From the NCBI RefSeq assembly GCF_019285515.1, contig NZ_CP079095.1, positions 3,194,501-3,258,500 on the forward strand: DNA of 64,000 nucleotides, in the 5' to 3' direction. Both the position numbers and the translations under genes were made by a program. The stretch comes from Methylococcus sp. Mc7. GTDB lineage: Bacteria; Pseudomonadota; Gammaproteobacteria; Methylococcales; Methylococcaceae. Positions 36,510-48,459 of this stretch are shown piece by piece. Within the stretch, counting starts at the first letter, position 1. Every line of letters begins with the position of its first letter. The notes beneath the pieces are model-generated. The model saw only the letters and a program-made list of their open reading frames with translations. It was not told the DNA's origin and ran no database searches.

Positions 36510-37994
36510 ATGGATGCTCACGGAATTTTTGATCGGCGCCGCGCGGGTATTCTGCTCCACATCAGTTCCTTACCCGGCGGGCCGGGAAATGGGGACTTGG
36601 GGGCGGATGCCTTCCGTTTCGTGGATTTTCTCGCTGCGGCGGGCGTCTCGGTATGGCAAACGCTGCCGATCAATCCGACTCACGAGGACGGTTCACCCTA
36701 CCAGTGCACGTCCGTGCATGCCGGCAATCCCCTCCTGATAGGGCTGGACTGGCTGGTCGAGCGCGGATTGCTGGAGGCCGATGCCGTTTCCCCCGCCGAG
36801 GATGCGAAAGCGGTCCGGCAACAGGCGCTGCAGCGGGCCTTCGAATCCTTTCGCCGGCGCGGGACCTCCGACGCCTTGTGTTCCGCCTTCGGCGATTTCG
36901 TCAGCGCGAACGACTGGTGGCTGGCCGATTACGCCTTGTATGCGGCACTCAAGGAAGTCAACGGCGGCCTGCCTTGGCAGGCCTGGCCCAGGGCCTTGCG
37001 GGACCGCAAGGCCGATGCCCTGGCTTCGGCCTGCACCCTGTATGCCGACACCATAGCCAGGGTCCGCTTCGAGCAGTTCGTGTTTTTCGAACAGTGGCAC
37101 GGCCTGCATGAGTATGCCAGGAGGCTCGGCGTGCTGCTGTTTGGCGACATGCCGATCTTCGTCGCTTCGGACAGTGCGGAAGTCTGGGCCGGGCGGGACT
37201 ATTTCGAGCTGAGCGAAGACGGCGAGCCGCGCGTCGTTGCCGGCGTGCCTCCGGACTATTTCTCCGCCACCGGGCAGCGCTGGGGAAATCCCCACTATAA
37301 CTGGGAAAACATGGCGCGCTCCGGTTTCTCCTGGTGGCTGAATCGGCTGCGCACCCAGCTCGACCTCTACGACCTGATCCGCATCGACCACTTCCGGGGG
37401 TTCGAAGCCTACTGGGAAATTCCCGCCCATTCCGAGACGGCGATGGAGGGGCGCTGGGTCAAGGCTCCCGGCGAGGCGCTGCTGTCCTGCTGCGCCGAGA
37501 CCTTCGGCGAGACCCTGCCCCTGGTCGCCGAGGACCTGGGCATCATCACCGCCGAGGTCGAGGCATTGCGGCGGCGTTTCCGCATCCCCGGCATGCGGAT
37601 ACTCCAGTTCGCTTTCGAAGGCGGCCCCAGGAATCCCTATCTGCCCCACAACCATGCCGTCGACAGTGTCGTTTACACCGGCACGCACGACAACGACACG
37701 ACGTTGTCCTGGTTCGAAGGGCTGTCGCCGGATCAGCAGGGTTATGTCTACGACTACCTCGGCCGGTCCGGGCTCCCCATGCCGGCGGCGCTGGTTCAGG
37801 CCGCCATGGCATCAGTCGCGAGGCTGGCGATCGTTCCCATGCAGGATGTGCTGGAGCTGGGGCGGGGACACCGCATGAATACGCCGGGGACGGTGGGCGA
37901 CAACTGGATCTGGCGTTTCGACTGGACCCAGTTGCGCGACGAGCACGCCGACCATCTTGCCCATCAGGTTCGCATGTACGGCCGGGCGGGCTGA
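36510..37994 (+). CDS. malQ: 4-alpha-glucanotransferase (amylomaltase) MalQ
   Basis: A 494-residue GH77 enzyme that moves alpha-1,4-glucan segments between acceptors. The N-terminal R-A-G-I-L-L-H-I-S-S-L-P, W-Q-x-L-P-I-N-P-T near 49-57, D-L-I-R-I-D-H-F-R-G (nucleophile Asp), V-A-E-D-L-G (acid/base Glu) and T-G-T-H-D-N-D-T-T are all present. With glgA, glgB and glgC it completes a glycogen-storage locus. Its stop faces that of nadB 11 bases away. Confidence 0.94.
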   Translation: MDAHGIFDRRRAGILLHISSLPGGPGNGDLGADAFRFVDFLAAAGVSVWQTLPINPTHEDGSPYQCTSVHAGNPLLIGLDWLVERGLLEADAVSPAEDAKAVRQQALQRAFESFRRRGTSDALCSAFGDFVSANDWWLADYALYAALKEVNGGLPWQAWPRALRDRKADALASACTLYADTIARVRFEQFVFFEQWHGLHEYARRLGVLLFGDMPIFVASDSAEVWAGRDYFELSEDGEPRVVAGVPPDYFSATGQRWGNPHYNWENMARSGFSWWLNRLRTQLDLYDLIRIDHFRGFEAYWEIPAHSETAMEGRWVKAPGEALLSCCAETFGETLPLVAEDLGIITAEVEALRRRFRIPGMRILQFAFEGGPRNPYLPHNHAVDSVVYTGTHDNDTTLSWFEGLSPDQQGYVYDYLGRSGLPMPAALVQAAMASVARLAIVPMQDVLELGRGHRMNTPGTVGDNWIWRFDWTQLRDEHADHLAHQVRMYGRAG

Positions 37995-38005
37995 CCCTGG
38001 AGCTC

Positions 38006-39619
38006 TCAGGGCTCGAGTACGGTGTTTCGCGGCGGGTGGGCCTCGTCCCGTTCCGGATAGTCCAGCGTGAAGTGCAGCCCGCGGCTCTCCTTCCTCTGGA
38101 GGGCCGAACGGATGATGAGTTCGGCGACGATGACCAGGTTGCGAAGTTCCAGCAGATCGCTGGTGACGCGGAAGTTGCCATAGTACTCGGCGATTTCCTG
38201 CTTGAGCAGCTCCGCCCGGTGCAATGCGCGCTGCAGCCTTTTGTCGGTCCGCACGATCCCGACATAGTCCCACATGAAGCGCCGGATTTCGTCCCAGTTA
38301 TGGGACACGACGACCTCTTCATCGGAATCCGTGACCTGCGACTCGTCCCACTCCGGCAGCGGCGAGGGAGGAGGGATGTCGCGCAGGCGCCGCAGGATGT
38401 CCTGGCTGGCCTGTTTGGCAAAGACCAGGCATTCCAGCAGGGAATTGCTGGCCATGCGGTTGGCACCGTGCAGGCCGGTGCAGGCGACCTCGCCGACCGC
38501 ATAAAGGCCATCGATATCCGTCCGCGCCAGCCGGTCGGTAACGACGCCTCCACAGGTGTAATGGGCCGCGGGCACCACCGGAATGGGCTCCCGGGTGATG
38601 TCCATTCCCAATTCCAGGCAGCGTGCATGAATCGTGGGGAAATGGCTCCGGATAAAATCGGCCGGCCGGTGGCTGATATCGAGGTAGACGCAGTCGGCGC
38701 CCAGCCGTTTCATTTCGTGGTCGATGGCGCGCGCCACGATATCGCGGGGAGCCAGTTCGCCCCGCGGATCGAACCGCTGCATGAACGGGCTGCCGTCGGG
38801 CAGCAGCAGCCGGCCGCCTTCGCCGCGCACGGCCTCGGAGATCAGAAAGGACCGGGCGTGGGGGTGATAGAGGCAGGTGGGGTGAAATTGAATGAATTCC
38901 ATGTTCGCCACCCGCGCGCCGGCCCGCCAGGCCAACGCGATGCCGTCGCCGGTGGAAACGTCGGGATTGCTGGTGTACAGATAGACCTTGCTGGCGCCGC
39001 CGGTCGCGAGCGCTATGACTCGCGCGCGGAACGTGCGGGTCCGGTGGCTTCGCGTATCCAGCGCATAGGCGCCCAGCACGCGTCGCGGGCCGGCGAGGCC
39101 GAGCTTGTGCGAGGTGATCAGGTCGATGACGTTGTGGTGTTCGAACAGATCGATGTTGGGATGGGCACGGGCATGTTGCTCGAGCGATGACTCCACGGCC
39201 CGACCGGTGGCATCGGCGGCGTGCACGACCCGCCGGTGGGTGTGGCCGCCCTCCCGGGTCAGGTGCAGATGGTGGGCGCCGTCGGTGCTTTCGACTTCCG
39301 TGAAGGCAACGCCGTGTTGGAGCAGCCAGTCGATGCATTCCTTGCCTTGGGAAACCACCAGACGCACGATTTCCGGATCGCACAGGCCGGCTCCGGCCGC
39401 CAGCGTGTCTTCGATATGCGATTCGAGTGAGTCCTGGGCATCCAGCACTGCCGAAATGCCGCCTTGGGCGTAGCGGGTGTTGCCTTCACTCAAGGCGACC
39501 TTCGAGAGGACGGCGACCCGCGCATGGTCGGCGAGCCGCAAGGCCAGGCTGAGGCCTGAAGCGCCGCTGCCGATGACGAGCGCGTCGTAGGTGATGTCCT
39601 TGTCCATGGGTATCGTCAT
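38006..39619 (-). CDS. nadB: L-aspartate oxidase NadB
   Basis: A 537-residue flavoprotein that oxidises L-aspartate to iminoaspartate, the first step of de novo NAD synthesis. The N-terminal FAD motif [11 protein letters not shown] is near 17-27. [13 protein letters not shown] and R-G-E-G-G-R-L-L follow, then the C-terminal helical domain. An alternative ATG lies at 39607. It is divergent from rpoE, the arrangement also found in E. coli. Confidence 0.94.
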   Translation of the reverse strand: MTIPMDKDITYDALVIGSGASGLSLALRLADHARVAVLSKVALSEGNTRYAQGGISAVLDAQDSLESHIEDTLAAGAGLCDPEIVRLVVSQGKECIDWLLQHGVAFTEVESTDGAHHLHLTREGGHTHRRVVHAADATGRAVESSLEQHARAHPNIDLFEHHNVIDLITSHKLGLAGPRRVLGAYALDTRSHRTRTFRARVIALATGGASKVYLYTSNPDVSTGDGIALAWRAGARVANMEFIQFHPTCLYHPHARSFLISEAVRGEGGRLLLPDGSPFMQRFDPRGELAPRDIVARAIDHEMKRLGADCVYLDISHRPADFIRSHFPTIHARCLELGMDITREPIPVVPAAHYTCGGVVTDRLARTDIDGLYAVGEVACTGLHGANRMASNSLLECLVFAKQASQDILRRLRDIPPPSPLPEWDESQVTDSDEEVVVSHNWDEIRRFMWDYVGIVRTDKRLQRALHRAELLKQEIAEYYGNFRVTSDLLELRNLVIVAELIIRSALQRKESRGLHFTLDYPERDEAHPPRNTVLEP

Positions 39620-39652
39620 GTTAACGGCATGTTACAGTAAATCGCCACTGCG

Positions 39653-39681
39653 TTGAAGCGCGCTTCCGAACGTAAGATAAT
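39653..39681 (+). promoter_or_regulatory. Sigma-70-type promoter upstream of rpoE
   Basis: TTGAAG at 39653-39658 and GATAAT at 39676-39681 are exactly 17 bases apart. The -10 matches five of six consensus bases. The start point would be near 39688. I could not see a sigma-E-type GGAACTT/TCTGA promoter in the same gap, although rpoE is autoregulated in relatives. Confidence 0.55.
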
Positions 39682-39765
39682 CAAAATCCTGTTTCCGCCT
39701 ATCCGTTCCAGCAGTGGATCGTGAATGTCCGCGATTCCGAGGATTTCCCGGAAGGAAATGGTGTG

Positions 39766-40365
39766 ATGTCCAAGGCGATGCGTGGAATGGAGATGAGTGA
39801 AGAACTGGACGACGAGCTCGTCAGGCGGGTGCAACGCGGCGACAAGCGAGCTTTCGACTTACTCGTCAGAAAGTACCAGTACAAGATCACCCAGCTCATT
39901 TCCCGCTATATCAAGGATCCGTACGAATCCCTGGATGTGGCGCAGGAGGCCTTTATCAAGGCTTATCGGGCGTTGCCGGGATTCCGCGGGGACAGCCAGT
40001 TCTACACCTGGCTTTACCGCATCGCGATCAATACGGCAAAGAATTACCTCGTCACCCGTTCACGTCGGCCCACTGAAGACGAATTCGACATCGAATCTGC
40101 GGAACAATTCGAGAACGGCTATCGTCTAAAGGATGTCGATACGCCCGAAGCCGCTGTCTTGAGCGACGAATTGGCGGCAACGATTCAAGCAGCGCTGAAC
40201 GAGTTGCCGGAGGAACTCAAGCTGGCTATAACTCTGAGAGAGCTGGACGGACTGAGTTACGACGAAATTGCGGAAGTCATGAACTGCCCGGTGGGTACCG
40301 TCCGCAGCCGTATCTTCAGGGCGAGAGAAGCCATAGACAAACGGCTCCGGCCGTTACTCGATTGA
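39766..40365 (+). CDS. rpoE: RNA polymerase sigma-E factor RpoE
   Basis: A 199-residue ECF sigma factor. Region 2 (A-F-D-L-L-V-x-K-Y-Q..D-V-A-Q-E-A-F-I-K-A-Y-R) and region 4 (L-P-E-E-L-K-L-A-I-T-L-R-E..S-Y-D-E-I-A-E-V-M-N-C-P-V-G-T-V-R-S-R) are complete and match the RpoE/AlgU group that controls envelope stress. GAAGGAAA sits 8 bases before the ATG at 39766; the ATG at 39793 gives the N-terminus usual in E. coli and is the alternative. It heads the rpoE-rseABC-degP run. Confidence 0.94.
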   Translation: MSKAMRGMEMSEELDDELVRRVQRGDKRAFDLLVRKYQYKITQLISRYIKDPYESLDVAQEAFIKAYRALPGFRGDSQFYTWLYRIAINTAKNYLVTRSRRPTEDEFDIESAEQFENGYRLKDVDTPEAAVLSDELAATIQAALNELPEELKLAITLRELDGLSYDEIAEVMNCPVGTVRSRIFRAREAIDKRLRPLLD

Positions 40366-40385
40366 TTGAGGACAGGAATCGAACG

Positions 40386-40892
40386 ATGTTGGACGAGCAT
40401 ATGGCGCAAAAAGCCTCCGTTTTCGTGGATAACGAAATGGACCTGGCCGAAGCCCAGGACTACTTCCGGCTGATCGAAAAGCGGGAAGAGGTCCGCTCCA
40501 CCGTGAGCCGGTATTACCTGATCGGCGAAGTGCTTCGTACAGGACGGACCCCCCTCGGCGGCAAGCTGGCGGACACGGTGGCGCGCCAGATCGCGCTCGA
40601 GCCGGCGATTCTCGCCCCTGTAAGGGTGAAGTCTTCCGACGCCTTTCGCAGGCACGTCGTGACCGGAGCGCTCGCGGCTTCCATGGCGGTGGTGGCGGTT
40701 TTCGTCTGGCGAGGCCTGAGCGGTTTCGCCGCATTCGACGGCGGGCCGTCCGCCGGTTCTGGCGTGGCCTTGGCCGAGGCGCGAACGGATCCGGAAATGC
40801 AGGCCTACCTTCTGGCGCACAGCGGCACCTCCCATGTGGCGGGATCGGGGACGCTGATGCCGTACATGAGGATGGTCAGTTATGAGCAATAA
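40386..40892 (+). CDS. rseA: Anti-sigma-E factor RseA
   Basis: A 168-residue protein with a cytoplasmic N-terminal anti-sigma domain (V-F-V-D-N-E-M-D-L-A-E-A, then S-R-Y-Y-L-I-G-E-V-L-R), one membrane segment near 89-107 and a short periplasmic tail. It holds RpoE inactive until cleaved by DegS and RseP under envelope stress. It starts 20 bases after rpoE. Confidence 0.85.
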   Translation: MLDEHMAQKASVFVDNEMDLAEAQDYFRLIEKREEVRSTVSRYYLIGEVLRTGRTPLGGKLADTVARQIALEPAILAPVRVKSSDAFRRHVVTGALAASMAVVAVFVWRGLSGFAAFDGGPSAGSGVALAEARTDPEMQAYLLAHSGTSHVAGSGTLMPYMRMVSYEQ

Positions 40893-40910
40893 CATGATTC
40901 GAATCCTGCC

Positions 40911-41909
40911 ATGTTCAGAGCTCGAGTAATTGCGGCGGCCCTGGGGGCCGCCGTCGCGTTTGAACGTCCGCAACCGTCCCTCGCCGACGAGGGGCCGCAG
41001 GCGCTCGGTGCCCGTGCGGGTGTGGAATGGCTGTCGAGTATGCGCGATGCCATGATCCGCCTCAATTATCGGGGTCTGGTGGCATATCTGAAGGACGACA
41101 AGGTCAACAGCATGGAGTTCGTGCACGGCATGTCGAACGGCGTCGAGCACGAGCGCCTCACCTCGCTGAACAGCCCGATGCGGGAAATCGTCAGGGATGG
41201 CGATCTGGTCCGGTTCTTTTTTCCGGAAACGAAGTCGGTCATGACGGAACGCGTGCCCACAAACCGCTCCTTCCTGGTCGACCTTCCCGAGTCGTTCGTC
41301 GGCTTGTGCGATTACTACGCGTTCCTGGTCGGCGGCCAGGAGTACGTGGCGCAACGGCGCGCACAGACCATCGAGATCGTGCCGGTCGACGACTACCGGT
41401 ACGGGCGCAAGGTTTGGATCGACACGGAGTCCCGTCTGCCGCTCCGCTTCGAACTGCTCGACGAAAACAACAGGCCCATCGAGCAGATGGTGTTCACTTC
41501 CCTGGAGGTATCCGGCGAAGCAGCCGGCCGGGACATGGCCCCGGCATTGGCGTCCGATACCTACTCGGAACAATCGTCGAAACGAGAGATCATACCCATC
41601 GAGACGATGGGCTGGAGCCTGGACAGCGTTCCCGTGGGGTTCCGGATCAGCGGCTACAGCCGCGTCCAACATCCGCCGCTGAAGCACCCCATCGAACATA
41701 TATTGTTGAGCGACGGGCTCTCATCTGTTTCAATCTACGTGGACGAACTGAAGGAAGAGCCCTTCCTGGAAAAACTGAAGAAAATCGGCGCCGTGAATGC
41801 CTATACCCGGAAGATCGATGGCTTCGTCGTGACAGTGATGGGGGAGGTTCCGCCCAAGACTGTTCATGTGATCGCCAATGGGATCCGGTACCAGAAATCC
41901 AATAAGTGA
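40911..41909 (+). CDS. rseB: Periplasmic sigma-E regulator RseB (MucB)
   Basis: A 332-residue exported protein with a signal peptide ending near residue 25. The MucB/RseB pattern runs throughout (W-L-S-S-M-R-D-A-M-x-x-L-N-Y-R-G near 40-55; the C-terminal domain from about 225). RseB binds RseA and shields it from DegS, sensing mislocalised lipoproteins and LPS in E. coli. It begins 18 bases after rseA. Confidence 0.9.
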   Translation: MFRARVIAAALGAAVAFERPQPSLADEGPQALGARAGVEWLSSMRDAMIRLNYRGLVAYLKDDKVNSMEFVHGMSNGVEHERLTSLNSPMREIVRDGDLVRFFFPETKSVMTERVPTNRSFLVDLPESFVGLCDYYAFLVGGQEYVAQRRAQTIEIVPVDDYRYGRKVWIDTESRLPLRFELLDENNRPIEQMVFTSLEVSGEAAGRDMAPALASDTYSEQSSKREIIPIETMGWSLDSVPVGFRISGYSRVQHPPLKHPIEHILLSDGLSSVSIYVDELKEEPFLEKLKKIGAVNAYTRKIDGFVVTVMGEVPPKTVHVIANGIRYQKSNK

Positions 41910-41920
41910 CGTTGACGTGA

Positions 41921-42361
41921 ATGATTGAGGAAGAGGCAATAGTCACCGAGGTCGAAGGGCGCTCGATCTGGGTGGAGAAGTTTCAGAAATCGGCGTGCGG
42001 AAGCTGCACCCAGGGTTGCAGCACTTCCCTGGTGGCCCGGCTGCTGGGCGGCAAACCCATGCGCCTTAAGGTCGATGCGGAGGCCCCCGTGTCACCGGGG
42101 GACCGCGTCATCATCGGGGTGGAAGAAGGCGCTCTGCTCGCCGGTTCTTTCCGGATGTACCTGTTGCCCCTGTTTTCCCTGCTCGGAGGCGCCTTGCTGG
42201 GCAAGCTGCTGGCCGATCAGGGGCTGTTCGCTTCGGCCGATGCCGGCTCGATCGCCGGAGGACTGCTCGGTCTGGGGCTGACGTTCGTATTGCTCAAGTA
42301 CCATCCCGGCCTACATCGGCAGGATCTTCACCCGGTATTCATCCGCCGCATTTCCCGTTGA
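41921..42361 (+). CDS. rseC: SoxR-reducing/sigma-E modulator RseC
   Basis: A 146-residue inner-membrane protein. The Cys-rich head (C-G-S-C-x-x-G-C near 27-34) and two membrane helices (about 76-95 and 107-125) define the RseC/MucC family. E. coli RseC modulates sigma-E and takes part in reducing SoxR. It is the fourth gene of the conserved rpoE run. Confidence 0.87.
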   Translation: MIEEEAIVTEVEGRSIWVEKFQKSACGSCTQGCSTSLVARLLGGKPMRLKVDAEAPVSPGDRVIIGVEEGALLAGSFRMYLLPLFSLLGGALLGKLLADQGLFASADAGSIAGGLLGLGLTFVLLKYHPGLHRQDLHPVFIRRISR

Positions 42362-42419
42362 GGTGCCCGGAGTTTTCCGGCTACGCCTGCGGCCGCCGCC
42401 TTTGCATTCAGGAGTCACC

Positions 42420-43837
42420 ATGTTTGATAGATACCGCTTTGCCGGCGCGATTTGTGCGGTCCTGGTTCTGGTTGCTTCCCCGGCAGCCCGGGCACAGCTT
42501 CCCGATTTCACCAATCTGGTCGAGCAGAACAATGCCGCCGTCGTGAACATCAGCACCACGCAGAAAGTGGCGGCCAACGAACAACAGATGCCGGAGGGGT
42601 TGGAAATTCCCGAAGGCACCCCGTTCGACGATTTTTTCCGGCATTACTTCGGCGAAGGCGGCGGCAGCGACGGCCAGCCCAGCGAGGCGAAGTCCTTGGG
42701 TTCGGGTTTCATCATGTCGGCGGACGGCTACATCATCACCAATCACCATGTCGTGAAGGGGGCCGATGAGATCGTCGTGCGCCTGCAGGACCGGCGGGAA
42801 CTGGTGGCCAAGATCGTCGGCTCCGACAAGCGCAGCGACGTGGCCCTGCTCAAGATCGAGGCCGCTCAGCTACCCACGGTGAAGCTGGGGTCCTCCGAAA
42901 AGCTCAAGGTCGGCGAATGGGTGCTCGCCATCGGTTCGCCGTTCGGCTTCGACCATTCCGCCACAGCCGGCATCGTCAGCGCCAAGGGGCGCAGCCTCCC
43001 CAGCGACAACTATGTACCGTTCATTCAGACCGACGTGGCCATCAACCCCGGCAACTCCGGAGGACCGCTGTTCAATCTGAACGGCGAAGTGGTCGGCGTC
43101 AATTCCCAGATTTACAGCCGCACCGGCGGTTTCATGGGACTGTCCTTCGCCATTCCCATCGAAGTCGCCATGCAGGTGGTGGACCAGCTCAAGGCCAGCG
43201 GGCGGGTTTCCCGCGGCTGGCTCGGCGTCCAGATCCAGGACGTGACGCGGGAGCTGGCCGAGTCCTTCGGCATGAAGAAGCCGCAAGGCGCCCTGGTATC
43301 CAAGGTTTTGCCGAAGAGCCCGGCCGAGGCGGCCGGCATCCAGGTCGGCGACATCGTGCTGGAATTCAACGGGCAGGCGGTGGACACGTCGGCCGCGCTG
43401 CCACCCATGGTGGGCATGACCAAGGTCGGCGAAGGCGCCAAGATCAAGCTGTTGCGCAATGGTGTGACCAAGGAGTTGAGCCTCAAGATCGGATCGCTTC
43501 CCGATGAGGAAGAACCGGCCATGGGCGCCGCCGAGCCCGATGCCGTGCCGCTGAAACGCATGCGTGCCAGGGTGGCGGACCTTACCCCGGAGCTGCGCGA
43601 GCAGTTCGAGGTGCCGCGCGGCGGGGTGCTCGTCTACGGCGTCAATCCCGGCCCCGCGTACGACGCGGGACTCCGGCGGGGCGATGTGATCCTCAGGATC
43701 CAGGACAAGGAAATCAACAGCGTGAAACAACTGGTGGAATTGGAAAAGGCCCTGCCGACGGGGAAATCCCTGGCGGTTCTGGTACAGCGGCGCGATGGCT
43801 CCATCTTCCTGGCGATGAAATTGAAAGACGAAAAGCA

Positions 43838-43841
<4 letters not shown>
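42420..43841 (+). CDS. degP: Periplasmic serine protease DegP/MucD
   Basis: A 473-residue HtrA-family protease/chaperone. Signal peptide to about residue 25; catalytic triad His110 (T-N-H-H-V-V), Asp140 (S-D-V-A-L-L) and Ser213 (G-N-S-G-G-P); two PDZ domains at about 260-350 and 370-460. It degrades misfolded envelope proteins and is a standard sigma-E target. The ATG at 42420 is preferred because it gives a clean signal peptide; GGAG precedes it. Confidence 0.93.
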
Positions 43842-45643
<1,802 letters not shown>

Positions 45644-45657
45644 TAACGGTCACTCCG

Positions 45658-46446
45658 ATGGACTACGATTTCTCGTTTTTTCTCGTCGCCGCCACGGTCG
45701 TCACCGGTGCGGTATGGGGCGGTTACGCGCTCTGGCTGAAGCGGCACCCCGTGCCGGAAGGCGCAGCGCACAAGGAGCCGCTGCTGGTGGAATATGCCCG
45801 GTCGTTTTTTCCGATCGTGCTCGTCGTCATGCTGCTGCGCTCGTTCCTGGTGGAGCCGTTCCGCATCCCGTCGGGTTCCATGATGCCGACGCTTTTGATC
45901 GGCGATTTCATCCTGGTCAACAAGTTCACCTATGGCATCCGCCTGCCGGTGTTGAACACCAAGATCGTCGAGATGGGCGAGCCCCAAAGGGGGGACATCG
46001 TAGTGTTCCGCTTTCCGAAGGATCCGACCGTCGATTACATCAAGCGCGTGATCGGCCTGCCGGGCGACAAGATCGGCTACTACAACAAGCAGCTTTACGT
46101 GAACGGCAAGCCCATCGCCCAGACCTCGCTGGGCACCTATGAAGGGGTGGGGCAGGGCGCCAGCATGAGCGGGGCCGAGCTGCTTTCGGAGGATCTGGAA
46201 GGCGTCAAGCACGACATTCTGATCCGCCACGGCCAGCCGACGGTGCAGGGCGAGTTCACCGTGCCCGAAGGCAGCTACTTCGTGATGGGCGACAACCGCG
46301 ACAATAGCAACGACAGCCGCTATTGGGGTGTGGTGCCGGAAGCCAACCTGGTGGGCAAGGCCTTCTTCATCTGGATGAGCTGGGACTTCGAGAACGGCGG
46401 CATCGGCTTCTCGCGCCTCGGCACCGTGTTGAATTCCGGCAGTTGA
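45658..46446 (+). CDS. lepB: Signal peptidase I LepB
   Basis: A 262-residue membrane protease with two N-terminal membrane segments (about 4-25 and 50-66) and the Ser/Lys dyad: Ser74 in P-S-G-S-M-M-P-T and Lys129 in Y-I-K-R-V-I-G-L-P-G-D. G-D-N-R-D-N-S-N-D-S-R-Y-W-G is the box E motif. It removes signal peptides from Sec and Tat substrates. It is coupled to lepA as in most gammaproteobacteria. Confidence 0.95.
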   Translation: MDYDFSFFLVAATVVTGAVWGGYALWLKRHPVPEGAAHKEPLLVEYARSFFPIVLVVMLLRSFLVEPFRIPSGSMMPTLLIGDFILVNKFTYGIRLPVLNTKIVEMGEPQRGDIVVFRFPKDPTVDYIKRVIGLPGDKIGYYNKQLYVNGKPIAQTSLGTYEGVGQGASMSGAELLSEDLEGVKHDILIRHGQPTVQGEFTVPEGSYFVMGDNRDNSNDSRYWGVVPEANLVGKAFFIWMSWDFENGGIGFSRLGTVLNSGS

Positions 46447-46449
46447 ACC

Positions 46450-46827
46450 ATGGGCGGCATGCCCCGTCACCAGCGCGGCTTGACTTTCCTCAGCTTCGCT
46501 CTGCTGATGGCGGTGGCGGGCTTTTTCCTGCTGCTGCTGTTCCGAATCGGGCCGGTTTATCTCAATCACTACAAGGTCCGCAGCTCGCTGGAATCGTTGA
46601 AGTCCGACCGCGAGATGCTGGAGAAATCCCGTGAGGACATCCTCAAGACGCTGGAGAAGCGCTGGGACATCAACATGGTGGACACCGTCACCACGAAAGA
46701 CGTGAGGATCACCCGCAGCGACGGCATCCTGCGCGTCCAGGTCGCCTACGAAGTGGTGCGGCCCATCATGGGAAACGTCGAAGCGCTGATTCACTTCGAC
46801 GACCAGATCGAGGTCGAACGGCGTTGA
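46450..46827 (+). CDS. Small membrane protein, DUF4845 family
   Basis: A 125-residue protein whose N-terminus (R-G-L-T-F-L-S-F-A-L-L) resembles a type IV pilin-like segment, with one membrane helix at about 10-30. The remainder is an extracytoplasmic domain. DUF4845 proteins are commonly encoded between lepB and rnc in gamma- and betaproteobacteria; function unknown. Its stop overlaps the TTG start of rnc (TTGA). Confidence 0.8.
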   Translation: MGGMPRHQRGLTFLSFALLMAVAGFFLLLLFRIGPVYLNHYKVRSSLESLKSDREMLEKSREDILKTLEKRWDINMVDTVTTKDVRITRSDGILRVQVAYEVVRPIMGNVEALIHFDDQIEVERR

Positions 46828-47516
46828 TCCGCAGCCACGAGCACTTGGCGCGTAAGCTCGGCATCCCTTTCCGGGAGCCGAATCTGCTCAAGAACGCCTT
46901 GACCCACCGCAGCGCCGAAGGCCCGAACAATGAGCGCCTGGAATTCCTGGGCGATTCGGTGCTGGGGTTCGTGGTCGCCGAGTATCTCTATCAGCGGTTT
47001 CCTTCGGCGGACGAAGGGGTGCTGAGCCGGCTCAGGGCGACCCTGGTGAATGAAACCGCCCTGGCGAAGATCGCGCGGGAGCTGGAATTGGGAGAATACC
47101 TGATCCTGGGTTCGGGCGAACTCAAGAGCGGCGGCTACCGGCGTGATTCGATCCTGTCCGATGCCCTGGAAGCCATCCTCGGCGCGGTGCTGCGGGACCA
47201 GGGCATCGACGCCTGCCGCGCGCTGGTCCTGAGGCTGTTCGAGGGCCCGCTCTCCGCTTTGTCGCTGGACGACTGGAAAAAGGACCCGAAGACGCGTTTG
47301 CAGGAACTGATGCAGGGACGCGGCTTGCCGCTCCCGGTTTACACGCTGATCGACCAGTCGGGGCTGCCGCACGACCAGCATTTCCGGGTGCGCTGCGAGA
47401 TTCCGTTGGCGGTCGAGCCCTGCCTCGGCGAGGGCAGCTCCCGCAAGAAAGCCGAACAACAGGCGGCGGAAAACATGCTCAACCGCCTTTCCGAACAATC
47501 GAGGTTCAGAGTTTGA
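46824..47516 (+). CDS. rnc: Ribonuclease III
   Basis: A 230-residue double-strand-specific endoribonuclease. The catalytic signature E-R-L-E-F-L-G-D-S is at 37-45, with a second acidic site in D-A-L-E-A-I-L-G. The C-terminal dsRNA-binding domain (about 155-225) ends A-E-Q-Q-A-A-E. It starts at TTG overlapping the upstream stop and ends in another TTGA overlap with era, so its output is likely set by coupling. Confidence 0.94.
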   Translation: MIRSHEHLARKLGIPFREPNLLKNALTHRSAEGPNNERLEFLGDSVLGFVVAEYLYQRFPSADEGVLSRLRATLVNETALAKIARELELGEYLILGSGELKSGGYRRDSILSDALEAILGAVLRDQGIDACRALVLRLFEGPLSALSLDDWKKDPKTRLQELMQGRGLPLPVYTLIDQSGLPHDQHFRVRCEIPLAVEPCLGEGSSRKKAEQQAAENMLNRLSEQSRFRV

Positions 47517-48394
47517 AATCAGGCTACGTGGCCCTGGTGGGCCGTCCCAACGTCGGCAAGTCGACGCTGCTCAACCGTCTCTTGGGGCAGAAGCTCAGCA
47601 TCGTCTCGCGCCGGCCGCAGACCACCCGCCACCGCATCCTCGGGATCAAGACCGACGAGCGGGGCCAGGCCATCTACGTCGATACGCCGGGCATCCACGG
47701 CGGCGCGCAGCGGGCGATGAACCGCTATCTCAACCGCACCGCGATTTCCTCCCTGCTCGGGGTCGACGTCATCGTCTGGCTGGTGGACCGGGCCGGCTGG
47801 TTGCCGGACGACGAACTGGTCATGGCCCGGATCAAGGAAGCCAAGCTTCCCGTCATCCTCGCCGTCAACAAGGTCGACCGCATCGAGGACAAGGATGTGC
47901 TGCTGCCGTTCCTCGCCGAAGCGGACGCCATGGGGATGTTCTCCGACATCGTGCCGATTTCGGCGCTCAAGGGCGTCAATCTGGCCGTGCTGGAAGAAAG
48001 CATCCTGACCCTCCTGCCCGAGGGCGAGCCGATCTATCCGGAAGACCAGATTTCCGACCGGCCGGAGCGCTTCTTCGTCGCCGAAATCATCCGCGAGAAG
48101 CTGTTCAACCGCCTGGCGCAGGAAGTGCCGCATGCGCTCACGGTCCAGATCGAGCAATACAAGGAATCGCCGACCCTGGTCCGCATCCATGCCGTCATCT
48201 GGGTGGAGCGCGAAGGCCAGAAGGCCATCGTCATCGGCAAGGGCGGGGAGGTGCTGAAACGGGTGGGCGAGGCGGCGCGCAAGGACTTGGAGCGCATGCT
48301 GGAGCGGCGCGTTTATCTGGAACTCTGGACCAAGGTCAAGCGCGGCTGGTCGGACAACGAACGGGCGTTGCAAGGCCTGGGCTATGCCGAATGA
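47513..48394 (+). CDS. era: GTPase Era
   Basis: A 293-residue GTPase needed for 16S rRNA maturation. G1 is G-R-P-N-V-G-K-S (10-17), with D-T-P-G-I-H and N-K-V-D following, and the C-terminal KH domain contains V-I-G-K-G-G-E-V-L-K. It starts at TTG inside the rnc stop. Position 2 of the rnc-era-recO trio is conserved. Confidence 0.95.
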   Translation: MKSGYVALVGRPNVGKSTLLNRLLGQKLSIVSRRPQTTRHRILGIKTDERGQAIYVDTPGIHGGAQRAMNRYLNRTAISSLLGVDVIVWLVDRAGWLPDDELVMARIKEAKLPVILAVNKVDRIEDKDVLLPFLAEADAMGMFSDIVPISALKGVNLAVLEESILTLLPEGEPIYPEDQISDRPERFFVAEIIREKLFNRLAQEVPHALTVQIEQYKESPTLVRIHAVIWVEREGQKAIVIGKGGEVLKRVGEAARKDLERMLERRVYLELWTKVKRGWSDNERALQGLGYAE

Positions 48395-48459
48395 GCTTGG
48401 CCGTTGGGGGAGCACTTTTCCGGTTGCCTTCTTCCGAAGGCTGAAGGCCTCCAGCTCCC

